Shown here piece after piece: positions 1-11,343 of a stretch of 64,000 nucleotides of DNA. The stretch's first letter is position 1. Every line of letters begins with the position of its first letter. The position numbers and the translations under genes are program-made. Where the stretch lies: contig JAHQRK010000006.1 in the NCBI GenBank assembly GCA_019828595.1, positions 1,488,001 to 1,552,000 of the forward strand, given 5' to 3'. The notes beneath the pieces are model-generated. The model saw only the letters and a program-made list of their open reading frames with translations. It was not told the DNA's origin and made no database searches. Source of the DNA: Aphanomyces cochlioides. Its lineage: Eukaryota > Oomycota > Saprolegniomycetes > Saprolegniales > Verrucalvaceae.

Positions 1-2233
1 GCACGTACACTGGCCAAAATGACCGTAGCTGCATTGCTACCACCTGGGAACAAGACCTTACCTATGAGGCAACATATCGTGCCACTGGCCAACCACCGAA
101 CCTCATCCACAGATGCACGGGTTGTCTCCGACATCTTGCAACCGACCCATGTACAAACTGCCAACACCATCACCATCCCGAATGTGTCCGCTGCGCAGAC
201 CAGCCGGCGATACCCTCCGCTGACCTTCCACCACCATTTCCCTGTGCTACGCACCCGACTGACCCAATCCCTCAAGCCGTCGGGGACGGTAGCGTACTTC
301 ATGCAGGCACGACGACAGCCAGTGGCAGCTGGTGTGTGATTCTTCCTTCCCCCCAAGACCCCTCACACAGTATGTCCACTCAGGGCCGCTTAGACGTCAC
401 TCCGCTCGACCTAACATCGACGAGATGCGAGGCGCACGGCCTGCTCTAGGGTCTCCATATCACCGGTGATCATAACACGCAAATCTGCGACAACCAAGCG
501 GCCATTGGTCTCGTCCTGAAAGCCCGAGATCTCAAACGGAAGGCACTCACGCCTAAATACCGCGATCCCCATCGTGTGGAACTTCGCTCGTTTATACGCC
601 TTCCCCAGAGGGGTCCTTCCGAGGTCTCTGGGTACGCTGTCATCAGGAACACACCCACACGGATGACTCAACACTCAGCCAGCAACGGCTAGCACTAGCA
701 CGAGCTGACGCTCTAGCCGCTACGGCCCATACAGCGACCCTGCCCACGTCGTGCACATCACTCCTCCAACGCGATGCGTGGGAACTACGAGACCACAATG
801 GCAAACCTGTATTTGGCAATACTGGCCGCTGGTTTAACTGCATTCAACAACAACGCTCCTGGGCTGCGCGCCAAGCTCTCTCAGGCCATCCGGCCCGTCA
901 TACCATGGTCGATGACCGAACATCAACACCCAAGCTCTGCAGATGGTCAGCGCTGGAAACGCGCTTCATCTGGAAAGCGACAACGTATACCCTGCATACA
1001 AATGCGCGGAAACACCGCATTCACCATGACTGGTCCCCTGCATGTCGCTGCTGCTCACTGGATGCGTATGACTCCCAGGAACACCGTTTCGGTCTTACTA
1101 CCCCCATTTGCACAGCAGCATCCCACCTCGCCAATCACCTCCACTTAGAATTAGCCAAACAGCTCTCCTCCCATTGGATGCCTGATTAAGAAATCTACCT
1201 TCCCCTCCAATGCCAGCTTGTGGCTGCGTCCCAGACTCACTTTCCTCTCCGAGCTGCCTGGCAACGTGCCTGAACACAGAACACCTCCACACCTCACCAA
1301 GGACCCCTCACTATGATAGCTCTTGCACTTAATCGGTGGGTCCTTGCACTCCATATCCAGCGGATTATGGGCTCCCTTCAGCCCGACACCATCGCTCCTA
1401 TCATCGCACAACTCCAGTGGGAGATTTCGATTCCCACTCGTAGGCCTTATGGCTTTATTATCCCCCGATGGATTTACCAAATGACGCTCGCGTCTTTCCC
1501 CACCCTCGCACCAAGCGATATTCATTTTCCCCAATGGATGTGTGGTCCCAACGGAGCCCGATTCGCAGGTCCGCTTGGATTCGCCTATGTACTTGTCGTC
1601 TTCGATCAATCACCAGGGCACCGTTTTGGTATTCGCCACCGCGCAAAATGGCATGTCACAATTCCCTCCGGCACTATTGCAATGCGTCACCAGGCCACAA
1701 TTGTCCAAGACTCCCTACCCCAGTGGAAATTGCTATACCGCATGAATACACACGCCATCCATATTGGAACTATCACCTCTGAAGAAGACCTACCCGCGGC
1801 TGCGGTATGGTACAGCGTCTTACGCTCACAGGGCAACACACACTGGTTGCATTCTCATCCCGGACCACAAGCCTCCCCCCCGCTACCGGCTCTTTAAATT
1901 CCTCATATTCACTGGTCTACATCTCTGGCTAACACCAACGACCCATACGCTATGCGCACACGAGACTTTCTCCGAGAACAATTTCCAACTATCTACAATG
2001 CCCCATTAGGCTGGCAAACATTCCCTACGGCAACCCTACAGACAGCGCTCTGGGCGAAGGCACTTTCCCCAATGCGACCCGCCCAATTTCACCGACAGTG
2101 GTTCCGGACTACGTGGTCCACTCTGCGCACACACTGGCTTGCCACTTGCGCGCACACAATTCGGACTATCCAACAACAGGGTGATCAGGCGGCCATGCTA
2201 CTTGCAAACCGTACGATACGTGATAAGCGCTGA
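1..2233 (+). mobile_element. Degenerate LINE (non-LTR retrotransposon), 3' part
   Basis: C-rich, A/T-poor sequence with coding remnants on the + strand in shifting frames. It holds an RNase H domain (3-about 650), a zinc-knuckle-like CRCC...QEH motif near 1043-1085, and open stretches at 1313-1897 and 1952-2233. The order RNase H, Cys/His motif, long C-terminal tail is that of LINE ORF2 proteins. The reverse transcriptase would lie left of the window. No poly-A tail or target duplication was found, so the right end is only the end of the last long reading frame. Confidence 0.55.
3..1189 (+). pseudogene. LINE ORF2 remnant with RNase H domain
   Basis: Read in the frame starting at base 3, the translation shows two CxxC pairs followed by GDGS (catalytic Asp codon 285-287), then RCEAHG (catalytic Glu codon 429-431) and CDNQAAI (catalytic Asp codon 489-491). 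This spacing is that of a type 1 RNase H domain, which removes the RNA strand after reverse transcription. An in-frame TAG at 447-449 lies between the Glu and second Asp. More stops and frame changes follow, and the Cys/His motif near 1043 is in another frame. The gene is therefore dead. The assignment to LINEs rests on the domain order only. Confidence 0.55.
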
Positions 2234-3234
2234 GCACATGATGCACTTCCAGTTGGCCATGAGGCTCGCTTGGCCAAACGCAAGACAACCGTCGCTCGCA
2301 TAGCCAACCACTGGCACAGTCACCGCTCCATGATGCTCAACCTTGAGACCTCCCAAGCCATACCGTTGCCTGCACGCCGCAATCGGCGACAACCCCCGAG
2401 GAAGCCCCCTGATTCCTCTATCCCGGGCTAATAGCCACAGCGGTGCCCCCGCCCTGCCAGCATCCGCCGGCAAATTTCCTACATTGTATATATGTTACCT
2501 CCGCTAGGTTAGCCCTAGTACGCGGCCTGTGGCTGCTTTGCGCCCGCCGAGAGAGTGTAACTTAACTGCGTATTAACAAATAACAAGATCTTCAGCTCGA
2601 TCAAGCTGACTTGTTCTCCGCGTTGTTGTTGCTCATAGCACGAAAGACCCACAGGTCGGGACATGAGTCTCTACTTCTCTCTCACATGGATCTTTGAAGA
2701 ATGGACCTCATGGAACACTTCATGTGCATCCTCCCATCTTTGTATCCTCCCATCTTCGACCACAACATGGTGCAATCAACATGGTTGGCACAACCCAAGG
2801 CATGATAGTCGACAGGGAGCGCCGTAGGACCTAAAGCTTTCGAGCCCGACTTCAGAATTTATCGTCTCAGTCTCTCCTGTCACTCGAATCAAAGGCGAGG
2901 CAACTCGTGCTGTCATGAAAGACACCAAATTTGAATACTGCAACGAAGTTGAGCAACTTGTCCAAGAGTGCGACGAGCCCGTATCGTGCCATCACTTACG
3001 ATGAGATGATCGCCATGGTCACAATGCGGAGTGAACATTGACTCATCCCAGTCAATTCGTCGACACATTCACATCTTGCGCCTGGTGCGGCTTTGCCCAT
3101 GCTCTTCCAGCACGCGGCACTCGCCTCAATCATACTTTATCCACGGGCCTGACGGAGTAGAACGCGGTCGATGCTCCCTCGTGTGAACATTGCGAATCAA
3201 AATTTGGTGGTCCAAGAAAACGTCCACCTCAGCA
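2234..3234. other. No gene recognised
   Basis: About 1 kb between the LINE remnant and the WD40 gene. Short open stretches exist on both strands but none shows a domain, intron signals or codon bias that I can support. Confidence 0.5.
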
Positions 3235-5888
3235 CTAAGCATTGCTCCAACTTTGTGAAATATTTCGCATTGCCAACGCGATCTCTAAGTTGATGGAGGC
3301 TCTTCCGGTAGGCCACCGGTAGTCAAGAGCTGAAGAAATGTAAACTTCGTGACCATGCATGCCATCACGTACCGACTTGGGAATGTCAAAGACAAGAACG
3401 TTTTTGTCGCTCGTGCCACAGACAATCGCATTCTTCTGCTGCCAGTAGGCTAAGCAGCGTAGCTTTTCATGCTTCCTAAAATTTGTTGTCAGCTTCCTTC
3501 TCTCGTTCGAAGTGACGTGTACTTGAATTCGTGTACCATGGCGGCATACTGGCCGTACGAGCTGCCGCACACTTGATAGTTCCAGACACGAATCTTCCCG
3601 TCGTAAGCGCAGGAGACAACAAAACCAGTCGATGGAAGAATGAGGAGATCCCGAACGGCCACGTCATGAGCCTGAATCGCTCCCAACTCGTAAGCACGAC
3701 GGGGATCCAGGACGTTCGAGATGCGGATCGTGTGGTCATCCGAGCCTGAGAAGAGAAAGCATCCGTCAAATGCAAGGCACGTGACAGAGTCTTCGTGGTT
3801 GCTGAGTGTCGTGAGAAGCTCTTGGTTATCCAACGAGTAGAGCTACAGACTCGCGCGTTGAGTGTGAGAGGAGATTGCATTTCTCACTCGAATGTCTCCG
3901 TTGCTATCCCCAGCGGCAAAGAATGCAGAGTGCGGCGTCTGGAGGTAGTCCCCAGCGTTGAAAGCAAGGCAGTAGATCTCGCTGTCGTGGTTGGGCTCCT
4001 TGGTTTGAATCTTGCAGTGCGGAATGGGTGGGGAGCTGCCATGAGCCATCTCCCAGATCCAAATCGTGCCGTCAAAGTCGGCAGAGATGATAAACTCATG
4101 CTGGCCCACTGAGGCCACTACGACGCACAGTTCACGTGTCGTCGTCTATGCTAAGCATTCGTACCGATGATTGCGCTCACGGTATTGCGATGAACTTGCG
4201 TTGTGAAGTACTGGCCATTGTCGATGTTCCAGAGCTTGAGGCTGCCGTTTTCGTTGCCAGTCACGACTCGATGGTGCTTGGCACTGTACGCCATGGAGCT
4301 CAATTCGCCTTCCTTCTCTTCAAACCCATAAAGAACTTTGAGGTTGAAGGCATCCCAGCACCGCAGCGAGTTGTCAATGGAGGCGGTGAAGAGATGAGTC
4401 TCTCCAGTCAAGGCCAAAGGGTCCGAGTGAACTGGTACGATGGCGACAATGGCGTCCGTGTGCCCATGGCATTCCACATACGAGACATCGCGCTGAATAT
4501 GGTACATCTCCGCGCCGTCTGGTCGTTGGATGAGCACCGAATGGCCCCTACAGCAACGTCAGAATGGAACCGACGTGATGAACTTGCCCTGGAAAGACCG
4601 TGACATCCATGATGGGACCTTTGCCAAGTGGTGCGACTTTGATACACTTTTCCGTTTCGATGCTCCAGATGTACAAATGCCCCGTGTCGTCCACGACGTG
4701 GAGCTCATGGTTGGTTCTGTCCCAGTCGCAGCCAGTATATCGACAATGCTTTGGATTCTCCAGCGTGAGAATCACAGCCCCCGTCGTCGCGTCAAACACT
4801 TGCGCCTTCGTGTCAAACGAGAGCGTCACGATGACACTCTACGCGACCGCGAGCTCGAACGAGCGATGGGATTGCTCTCACTTGGTCTGGGATTGCCATC
4901 ACTTTCGTGATCCCGAGCGTGTGGAAATGGTTGTGCAGCCGCTTGAGCTTGAGCTGGTCTTCATTTGTTGGATCGAGTCGCTCGCGGCTGTTCTAAGCTC
5001 CATCAAGTTGGCCATGGGCTGTCTGGTCGTCACGTACTGCTGTCGTGTAGACAGACACAGTTCCAGTCGAGTCTGCCACATATGTGCTCGACAAGTCAGT
5101 CGCGCGAACGCAGATCGAAGTCGGCCAGCTACCATGCAATCATGCTCAAATATGGAACCGTGTCAATGAATAACTACCTCCCACCATTCGAGACAGTTTG
5201 AGTGCAAACATACCACGGGTGGAGCAGAAGGGCGCGGCCTTTGTCTGGCTGCCAGAGTTTGATTGTCCGGTCAACGCTGCAGCTGACGAGCGTCGTTCCG
5301 GCCACTTTCAAGGCGGTGATGCTCCCACCATGGGCGTTGAGGGTCTGAATGCACTGTTCGTCCAAGTATGCTCGTGTTGGATCCCACACCTTTGCCATGT
5401 TAGCCAGGTGCGAAGGAAGACAGATCTGTACTTTGATCGTGCGATCAGCTGAGCCACTGAAGAGGAGCTGCGTATTGTCATGGCGCTGCGTGTGCTCAAT
5501 GGCTAAGACAGGTCCCCCATGCCCCCCGAAGAGGTGGCCCTGCTCCATTGTGAGGGGGACAAGCACGGTGGAGAGCTTACTTGGGCAAGAAGATTCGTCT
5601 GATTGGCGTAGTTCCATACGACAAGCTTGCCATCTTGCTACCGCACGCTGTAGTATCAAGTCGTCAGTAGGGACTGTACCCTTCCGGCAAAGAGAGCAAC
5701 GCCAGGGATACATTTGTAGGCGGAAATTGTCGAAGTCGCATGGGACTAGGTTACATTAGAGCGCACTCTAGGGACGAATCGACTACAGCGTGGACATTGT
5801 CTTGCTTGTTTGTCAGCCCAATGCCAACATGATGGTCGCCCCCGACGCCGAATGTTTCCTGGAGCAAAAACTGGATCGATGCTGCCAT
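3235..5888 (-). CDS. WD40-repeat protein, two predicted propellers, 12 exons
   Basis: Splicing by hand gives a continuous 723-aa protein from ATG at 5888. Exons: 5888-5787, 5745-5680, 5637-5581, 5539-5432, 5389-5178, 5128-5038, 4992-4882, 4838-4588, 4547-4165, 4117-3888, 3842-3523, 3475-3235. Introns are 40-49 nt. The eighth, 4587-4548, starts GCAAGT (GC-AG). About 13 WD40 blades are visible, ending in motifs such as DGKLVVWNY, SADRTIKVWDP, SVDRTIKLWQP, DNSLRCWDAF, NENGSLKLWNI, DGTIWIWE, DHTIRISNV, DGKIRVWNY and NVLVFDI, enough for about two seven-bladed propellers. No signal peptide or membrane segment. Probably a scaffold for protein complexes; the family is not identified. The last ~40 codons are the least certain because another splice is possible there. 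Confidence 0.82.
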
Positions 5889-6958
5889 GAAGTCAGTTGG
5901 CCGCCCACTCTGGCAGGTGAAACTGCTGCTTTTGAAGCAGTCGGTTCAGTTTCACGGTTAGCCATGCCATGATATTCGTCCATGCCACATCCAGATGCTC
6001 ATTGTCGTAACACAGAGACGTCGTGGGGTTTATGCTGCCGTTGTCCCTCTTCATGCCATGGTCGGGACGGACTTGTCGCGGCTTTGAAACCAGCCAAGCG
6101 TGCGTTCATCTGCGATGACAATCTACAGCTAGATCAAGTGGCAATGAATACACCCACCACCCATTTCAAGGCTACAATTACCAACAAAGAGTTTTCTTGT
6201 TCCTCTCACGGCCATGTCGTTGTCGCGGATGACTTTTTTCGCTCGCCCGCAACAAATGTGTCAACCCATGACGCCATCCACCTTGCCATTGCGACTGATT
6301 GTAACTAGCAAGCGCTTTGAACTCCCAGCTCTGAGTCGATGGCAGCGCATTGCCTAGGCTCTGAGCAAGTCGTCCATGCTGTCCTGAGTCTTCACAATCG
6401 AGAGCAGGCTTTGAGTCATCGTCGACCGAGTAAGGTCGAGTCTCATGGTGTGATCTCCTGTCCAGTATACAAACTTTCATATTAAAGTTGAATTCGTTAC
6501 ACTGCGTAGTGACAGTGACATTTCAAATGTGTGAAAGCGAGATCCAGCTTGAATGTATGGAGAAGACATGGGAGATCGAGCGCACAGATGGAGCCATGCG
6601 CTTGATAATCCAGTTCCAAGAGGATTTCCCATCGCGATATTGCGATGATGGAATGTTCCGCGCGACTGGGTCCAGGCTGACAATCCGTCGCTGCTCGCGA
6701 GACGTCGAGGGATGGAGAAACGACGACGACCGAGGTGAAATATCTCGTTTGACGTCGCACATCCTTCTCTCTCGTCATTTCGTTGCGTACGGGCGAGAAA
6801 GTCCCTCGATGGCATACGCAAAGAGTCGACACGTGGATGCGCCCTCCTTTCCCCAGTCAACATATGCGTCGACCAAGATCCAGATACGAGTGGGACGACG
6901 CGGTTGGTCGTCTCACGTAACACGCAAACCATTTTCTAATTTCACCCGAAGCACACTA
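5889..6958. promoter_or_regulatory. Spacer between divergent WD40 and FYVE genes
   Basis: About 1.07 kb separates the WD40 start (-) and the FYVE start (+), so both promoters should lie here. The + frame is open upstream of the chosen FYVE start back to 6488, but that stretch shows no domain. No convincing TATA box was found. Confidence 0.35.
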
Positions 6959-7534
6959 ATGGCGCGTGACTCTACGTTCAACCGCTCAGTCGTCGTCCTT
7001 CCCAACCCCATGCCAAGGAAGCGTATTCTCCCGCGGCATCTCTGGGTCTCCAAGAAAGAGCGCCTCGCTTGCCTCTGTGGAAAGCCGTTTACGTTCTTCC
7101 GCCACCGCCACCATTGCCGCTTGTGTGGCGATATCTTTTGCAGAGAGTGCATTGTCGAGTGCAGAGCAGTCGACATGGCCGTCAAAGTGTGCCAGTTGTG
7201 CACGTCGTCCCTCGATGCCGCAGCACAGATGCATCGCCGCAGGAAAACCATCGACGCCGCGCCAATCAAGCTCCTGGAAACCGCTCGGTGTATGGAATAC
7301 CGCAGAGCCAACGGCACATTCACGAGACAGCTGCCCGCATCAGCGCCGACAACTCCCAGTGAACCTCTGGATCCTAGGATCCTTCAACTCCTCCGCGATA
7401 CACACGTGACTCAGTCGACGATCGCAGAGCAGAATGCTAACGCGACAGTCGTCCTGAATACCCACAGCGACCAGCTCGCTCGTCTCCACCAGGCCATCTC
7501 ACGGATCGAAGCCCATCTCACGATCGAGGAATAG
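6959..7534 (+). CDS. Small FYVE-type zinc-finger protein
   Basis: 191-aa single-exon protein. Residues about 20-85 form a FYVE-like zinc finger: CLCGKPF, then RHRHHCRLCG, FCREC and a final VCQLC pair. FYVE domains bind phosphatidylinositol 3-phosphate on endosomes through the basic R(R/K)HHCR patch, present here as RHRHHCR. The family WxxD motif is degenerate (WVSK), and the RVC motif reads KVC, so lipid binding is likely but unproven. The C-terminus (about 130-191) is polar with a short helical end. I chose ATG 6959 because it just precedes the domain; the frame is open upstream to 6488 with earlier ATGs at 6527 and 6553. Convergent with the kinase gene, 133 nt apart. Confidence 0.72.
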   Translation: MARDSTFNRSVVVLPNPMPRKRILPRHLWVSKKERLACLCGKPFTFFRHRHHCRLCGDIFCRECIVECRAVDMAVKVCQLCTSSLDAAAQMHRRRKTIDAAPIKLLETARCMEYRRANGTFTRQLPASAPTTPSEPLDPRILQLLRDTHVTQSTIAEQNANATVVLNTHSDQLARLHQAISRIEAHLTIEE

Positions 7535-7667
7535 TCCTACCGTCACCCCACCGACGTGTTTGTTTAGTCGCAACATCTTTCGATTAGATCGCATGATCAA
7601 TATGATGATGTCCAGTGCTTCATTTGATTTTCTTGAGTTGGCCAAGAGCAGAAACATGCAAAGAGTA

Positions 7668-10342
7668 CTAGAACTCGGCATCCCATTTCGTGCCGTCGTC
7701 TTGATATGGCGTCACGTCGTCCCATTCATCGATCGCTGCAAACTTGGACGCATCCAATGGATTCGAAAGCGTTGGGAGCCATGGCGCAGGCTCGCGTTTC
7801 TTGATGATCTTGTCCCATTCAAGGCCTTGGAACCATGGGTGTGTTCGAATCGCGTGAGTGCCCCCGTGGTTGCAACCCATACGTTTTGAGACATCACGAT
7901 CGAGCAGTTTGGTAACAATGTCTTTGCAAGATGGTGGAATCCACGATGGAAACCGAAGTGGTTCCTTGACAATGTTGCGGCAGATTTGGATTTGGTCCGA
8001 CGGATTCGAGCCGACAAAGGGCGAGCACCCGATCGTCATTTCGTAAATGAGGACGCCGTAAGCCCAGTAGTCGACACTCTACGCAGCGATCTGTTAGAGA
8101 TGAACGACACGGCTGACACTTGCCTTGTTGTGCCCTTTGCCGAGCACAAGTTCAGGAGCCAAATACTCGGGCGTGCCGCAAAGAGTGTACGTGCGGTCGA
8201 GGCACACTTTGGCAAAGCCAAAGTCGACAACTTTGATGTAGCCTTCTTGGTCAATCAGCAAGTTTTCAGGCTTCAAATCTCGGTAGACAATGCTACGATC
8301 ATGAAGATATTCCAATGCGAGGAGCACGTGCGACGCATAGAATCGAGCGTGGTCATTTGGAAGTCGCCCCGATGGACGGTCGCTGTTGTGCAAGTAGGCA
8401 AAGAGTTCACCGCCTTGAACAAACTAGACACAAAGCTCAAGATTGCGAGCTAAGTGGTAGATCTACCTCCATGAGCAAGTAGAGGCATTCATCGTCTTTG
8501 AAAGTTTGGAAGAGCTTGAGAATGAACGGGTGGTTACATCGCGCGAGGATATTCTTCTCGTTCAAAATGTTGATTTGTTGCTTGTACGCAACGACTTGAG
8601 CTTTCTGCATCACTTTCATCGCATACGGCATGCTTGACACTTTGTGTTTGACCAACTTGACTCGACCAAATGTGCCCGTGCCAAGAGTGCGAAGAACTTC
8701 GAGATCTTTAAACGACACTTGATCACGAAGACTCAATTCGACCTTGCGGTCTTCCGCTTCGCGATTTAAAATATCTTGGAGTGGACCAAGCAATTCGACA
8801 AACTAGAGTAGTCACGAGCCAAGCAAAGGTGGACTGAATACCTTGTTACGTTCCAAGACAAAGCACTCGAGTGTGCCTCCACTTGCGACAACATTGGCTT
8901 TGCGAGGCTCATCGTTGAGTAGCGCCATCTCACCAAAGTAATCACCAACGGACAGCCTTGCAATCTCCATGGCTGTCGTTCCTTCATTCAAATCAGGATC
9001 AGTTCAAAACTCAGTAGGTCAAGTCTACCAGCAGTGCGTGAAACGATGGCATGACCACTCTTGATGATGTAGAAAGTGCTGCCGGATTCCCCCTCAGCGA
9101 TAACAGTCTCGCCATCTTTGAAGGATGCTGTTGTCAACGCTGCAAATAAAGCAGCACGATTTGAAGGACGAAGCGATTTCAAGATTGGCACAGCCTGAAG
9201 CACTCTAAACAAATATATATCGCTTGGTGTAAGCAACAGCCATGGCTTACCTCATACTCATGTTGCGGTCAATGGCTTCGCGTAAAGAGCCAAGGATTTC
9301 ATCAAAAGCTTGGCGGTCCAACGCAAATGCAACTACATCCGTCTCGGCAGTCACATTAGCAGCACGTGGTTCATGCGTCATGAGAGCTCGCTCTCCAAAG
9401 TATTCTCCATCCTACGCGAATATCATCAACATCAAAGTCAGAGTAAGCACTCAGGCATACCGAAATGCGAACATCTTCAACAGCTCTGTTGGTATCACCG
9501 GCTCCACTGCAAACGACTGGACAATGATTGAGTGAAAACAAACTCTACGAGAAATGATCGTACCTGTGCCGGATTTGATAATATAGAGCACGTTCCCCTT
9601 CTCGCCCTTGGTAATGATCCTCTCGCCTTGTTTGAATTGGACCATTTGGACGACATTGGCGAGTTGGCTCATTTGGTTGTCCGTGAGTTCTTGGAGGAGA
9701 GGGACGTTTCTCAAAAATTTCTTGCACTCGTCGAGGTGGTCGGCTGCGTTGCGGGCGACGATCCAACGAAAAGTGACTCGACCAAGTGCCCACAAGGCAG
9801 CTGCTTCTGTCGCTGTCACAGTCGCAGCACGAGGGCAATTGTACAACAGCGCAAGTTCCCCAAAGCTCCCACCAGCCTTAACAGCTCCGACAACTTGACC
9901 ATCGATCGAAACGTCAAAAGCGCCACTCTCAACAACGTAGAAGTAGTCACCCGTTGCGCCTTCCGTAATGACAACATCACCGCGTTCAAACTTTTTGCTC
10001 GTCATGAAGCCAGCCATGACTTTCAAATCCACTTCATTCACGATGGAAAGGAGTGCATTATGAGTGAGCGCTTCGTGGATCATTTGCAGCGTTGCGTCTG
10101 ACTTGGGTACAGTCACGGGTTCGTAATCATCGTCGAATTGAATCGACTCTGCAAACACATCGCCGCGGCGCTGGGCATCTCGCTTTTCACGCATTGCAAT
10201 GCTTACTTTACGATCTACAGCGTTCATACGTCAAAACGATTGTAAAAGCTTAAGACATACCGGTGGAGGCTGCTACATCAGCGCCAATGTTGTCAAACTC
10301 CTGGGACGATTCCTTCAAAGCGTTGGAGCTAGCGCAACCCAT
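7668..10342 (-). CDS. cGMP-dependent protein kinase (PKG-like, AGC family)
   Basis: Nine exons give 770 aa: 10342-10261, 10214-9564, 9516-9461, 9411-9251, 9204-9029, 8981-8842, 8802-8467, 8423-8124, 8078-7668. Introns are 39-49 nt; the last, 8123-8079, is GC-AG with a GCAAGT donor. The N-terminus MGCASSN suits myristoylation plus palmitoylation, hence membrane attachment. Three cyclic-nucleotide-binding domains follow, with phosphate cassettes FGELALL/PRAATV (about 145), FGERALM/EPRAANV (about 267) and FGEMALL/EPRKANV (about 390). The kinase has GTGTFG (463-468), Lys485, YRDLKPEN (Asp583), DFG (Asp601), [12 protein letters not shown] and an AGC tail ending WDAEF. All catalytic residues are present. 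Cyclic nucleotide binding should release the kinase. Only site 1 has the cGMP-favouring Thr, so cAMP control is possible. Confidence 0.9.
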
Positions 10343-10654
10343 GGTTTCACTCGAAAAGTGCCACCTGTCTATAAGTGTGATGGGCTATTGTTAGCACTTC
10401 ACAAGCAATGCCATACAAAAGAAACTCCCACGCAAAACCGCCACGGCCATTCACATGCTGTAACTCCCCGCATTTTCTGGGCGCAGATGCGGCCGCGCGG
10501 ATCATGGCGCAAAAATTGTGGTAAAATCAAAAGATCATACGGATAAAATTTAAATGTCCGTATAATCATACGGATAATATTTTTATCCGGATTACGGTTA
10601 ACAAGCTTTGACAAGAAATGTTATCCGAAAAGACGCATTGGATGGGAGTTTCCA
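10343..10654. promoter_or_regulatory. Divergent promoter spacer between PKG and UTP23
   Basis: 312 bp between two start codons that point outward. The part nearest UTP23 (about 10533-10590) is AT-rich and repeats CATACGGATAA-like words on both strands, including CCGTAT-AATC-ATACGG, which can form a short hairpin. It may hold shared promoter elements, or it may be the end of a small mobile repeat; similar ACGGATAAAATTTA words recur in the MITE near 50.1 kb. Confidence 0.35.
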
Positions 10655-11341
10655 ATGCGATACCTTCGAGCCAAGCACATTCGCAAGGCGCTCCGGCAGT
10701 TCCAGTTCCTTTGTGGGATCAAACCACCTTACAAAGTGCTCCTCGATGGCAACTTTATCGCAATGTGCCTGAAGATGCATGTGGACATCGCTGAGCGCGT
10801 GCCGAAGTTCCTCCAAACTGACAAATGCAACTACTTCGTCACGCGTGCAGTCCTTGACGAGCTGAAGAAAGTAGCGGAAATGGAAAAAGAGATGCTAACT
10901 GCGTGGGAAACCGCCAAGAAATTTGAAGTTCTCGATGGCAAACAAGACGACGACGCGACGGCATCAATTGTTGCAGCAGTGGGTGACCGAAATGCTCGCA
11001 AGTACATTGTGGCCACGCAAGAAACAGAGCTCCGTGCCACTCTACGCAAAGTCCCAGGCGTACCTCTCATCTATTTAAACCGCTCAGTCCTTGTCTTTGA
11101 AGACATGAGTGAAGCCACTTTGCGCATCAGTCGCAAAGACGATCATTTGAAAATGACCAAGTTGAACGAGAACGAAAAGCGAAAGCTGGATGCGCTAGAA
11201 GAAGACAAGCCGCTTGCGCCACCAACTAAGAAGCCACGGCTGCAGAAGAAAGCGAAAGGGCCAAATCCATTGTCTATGAAGAAAGCCACCAAGCCAAAGA
11301 AGGTTCGGGCGTCGAAAAAGAAGAAACAACCACAGGATTAG
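10655..11341 (+). CDS. UTP23: rRNA-processing protein UTP23 (PIN-like domain)
   Basis: 228-aa intronless gene. The first 30 residues (RAKHIRKALRQF...GIKPPY) and LLDGNF match the start of the Utp23 family. A PIN-like fold runs to about 160, with IVATQ...LR and KVPGVPL, the Utp23/Fcf1 signature. The C-terminus (about 175-228) is Lys-rich with GPNPLSMKK, as expected for nucleolar RNA binding. Utp23 belongs to the small-subunit processome and acts in 18S rRNA maturation. The Cys/His zinc site of the human protein is not visible here. The start is fixed by the conserved N-terminus. The stop codon lies 2 nt from that of the convergent aminotransferase. Confidence 0.85.
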   Translation: MRYLRAKHIRKALRQFQFLCGIKPPYKVLLDGNFIAMCLKMHVDIAERVPKFLQTDKCNYFVTRAVLDELKKVAEMEKEMLTAWETAKKFEVLDGKQDDDATASIVAAVGDRNARKYIVATQETELRATLRKVPGVPLIYLNRSVLVFEDMSEATLRISRKDDHLKMTKLNENEKRKLDALEEDKPLAPPTKKPRLQKKAKGPNPLSMKKATKPKKVRASKKKKQPQD

Positions 11342-11343
11342 CT

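Noticed and set aside
6488..6958. N-terminal extension of the FYVE protein
   Set aside because: The frame is open but begins with TTG, and the extension has no domain. ATG 6959 fits the zinc finger better.
10533..10590. CRISPR-like or tandem array
   Set aside because: Only two or three imperfect copies of CATACGGATAA in mixed orientation, in a eukaryotic promoter spacer.
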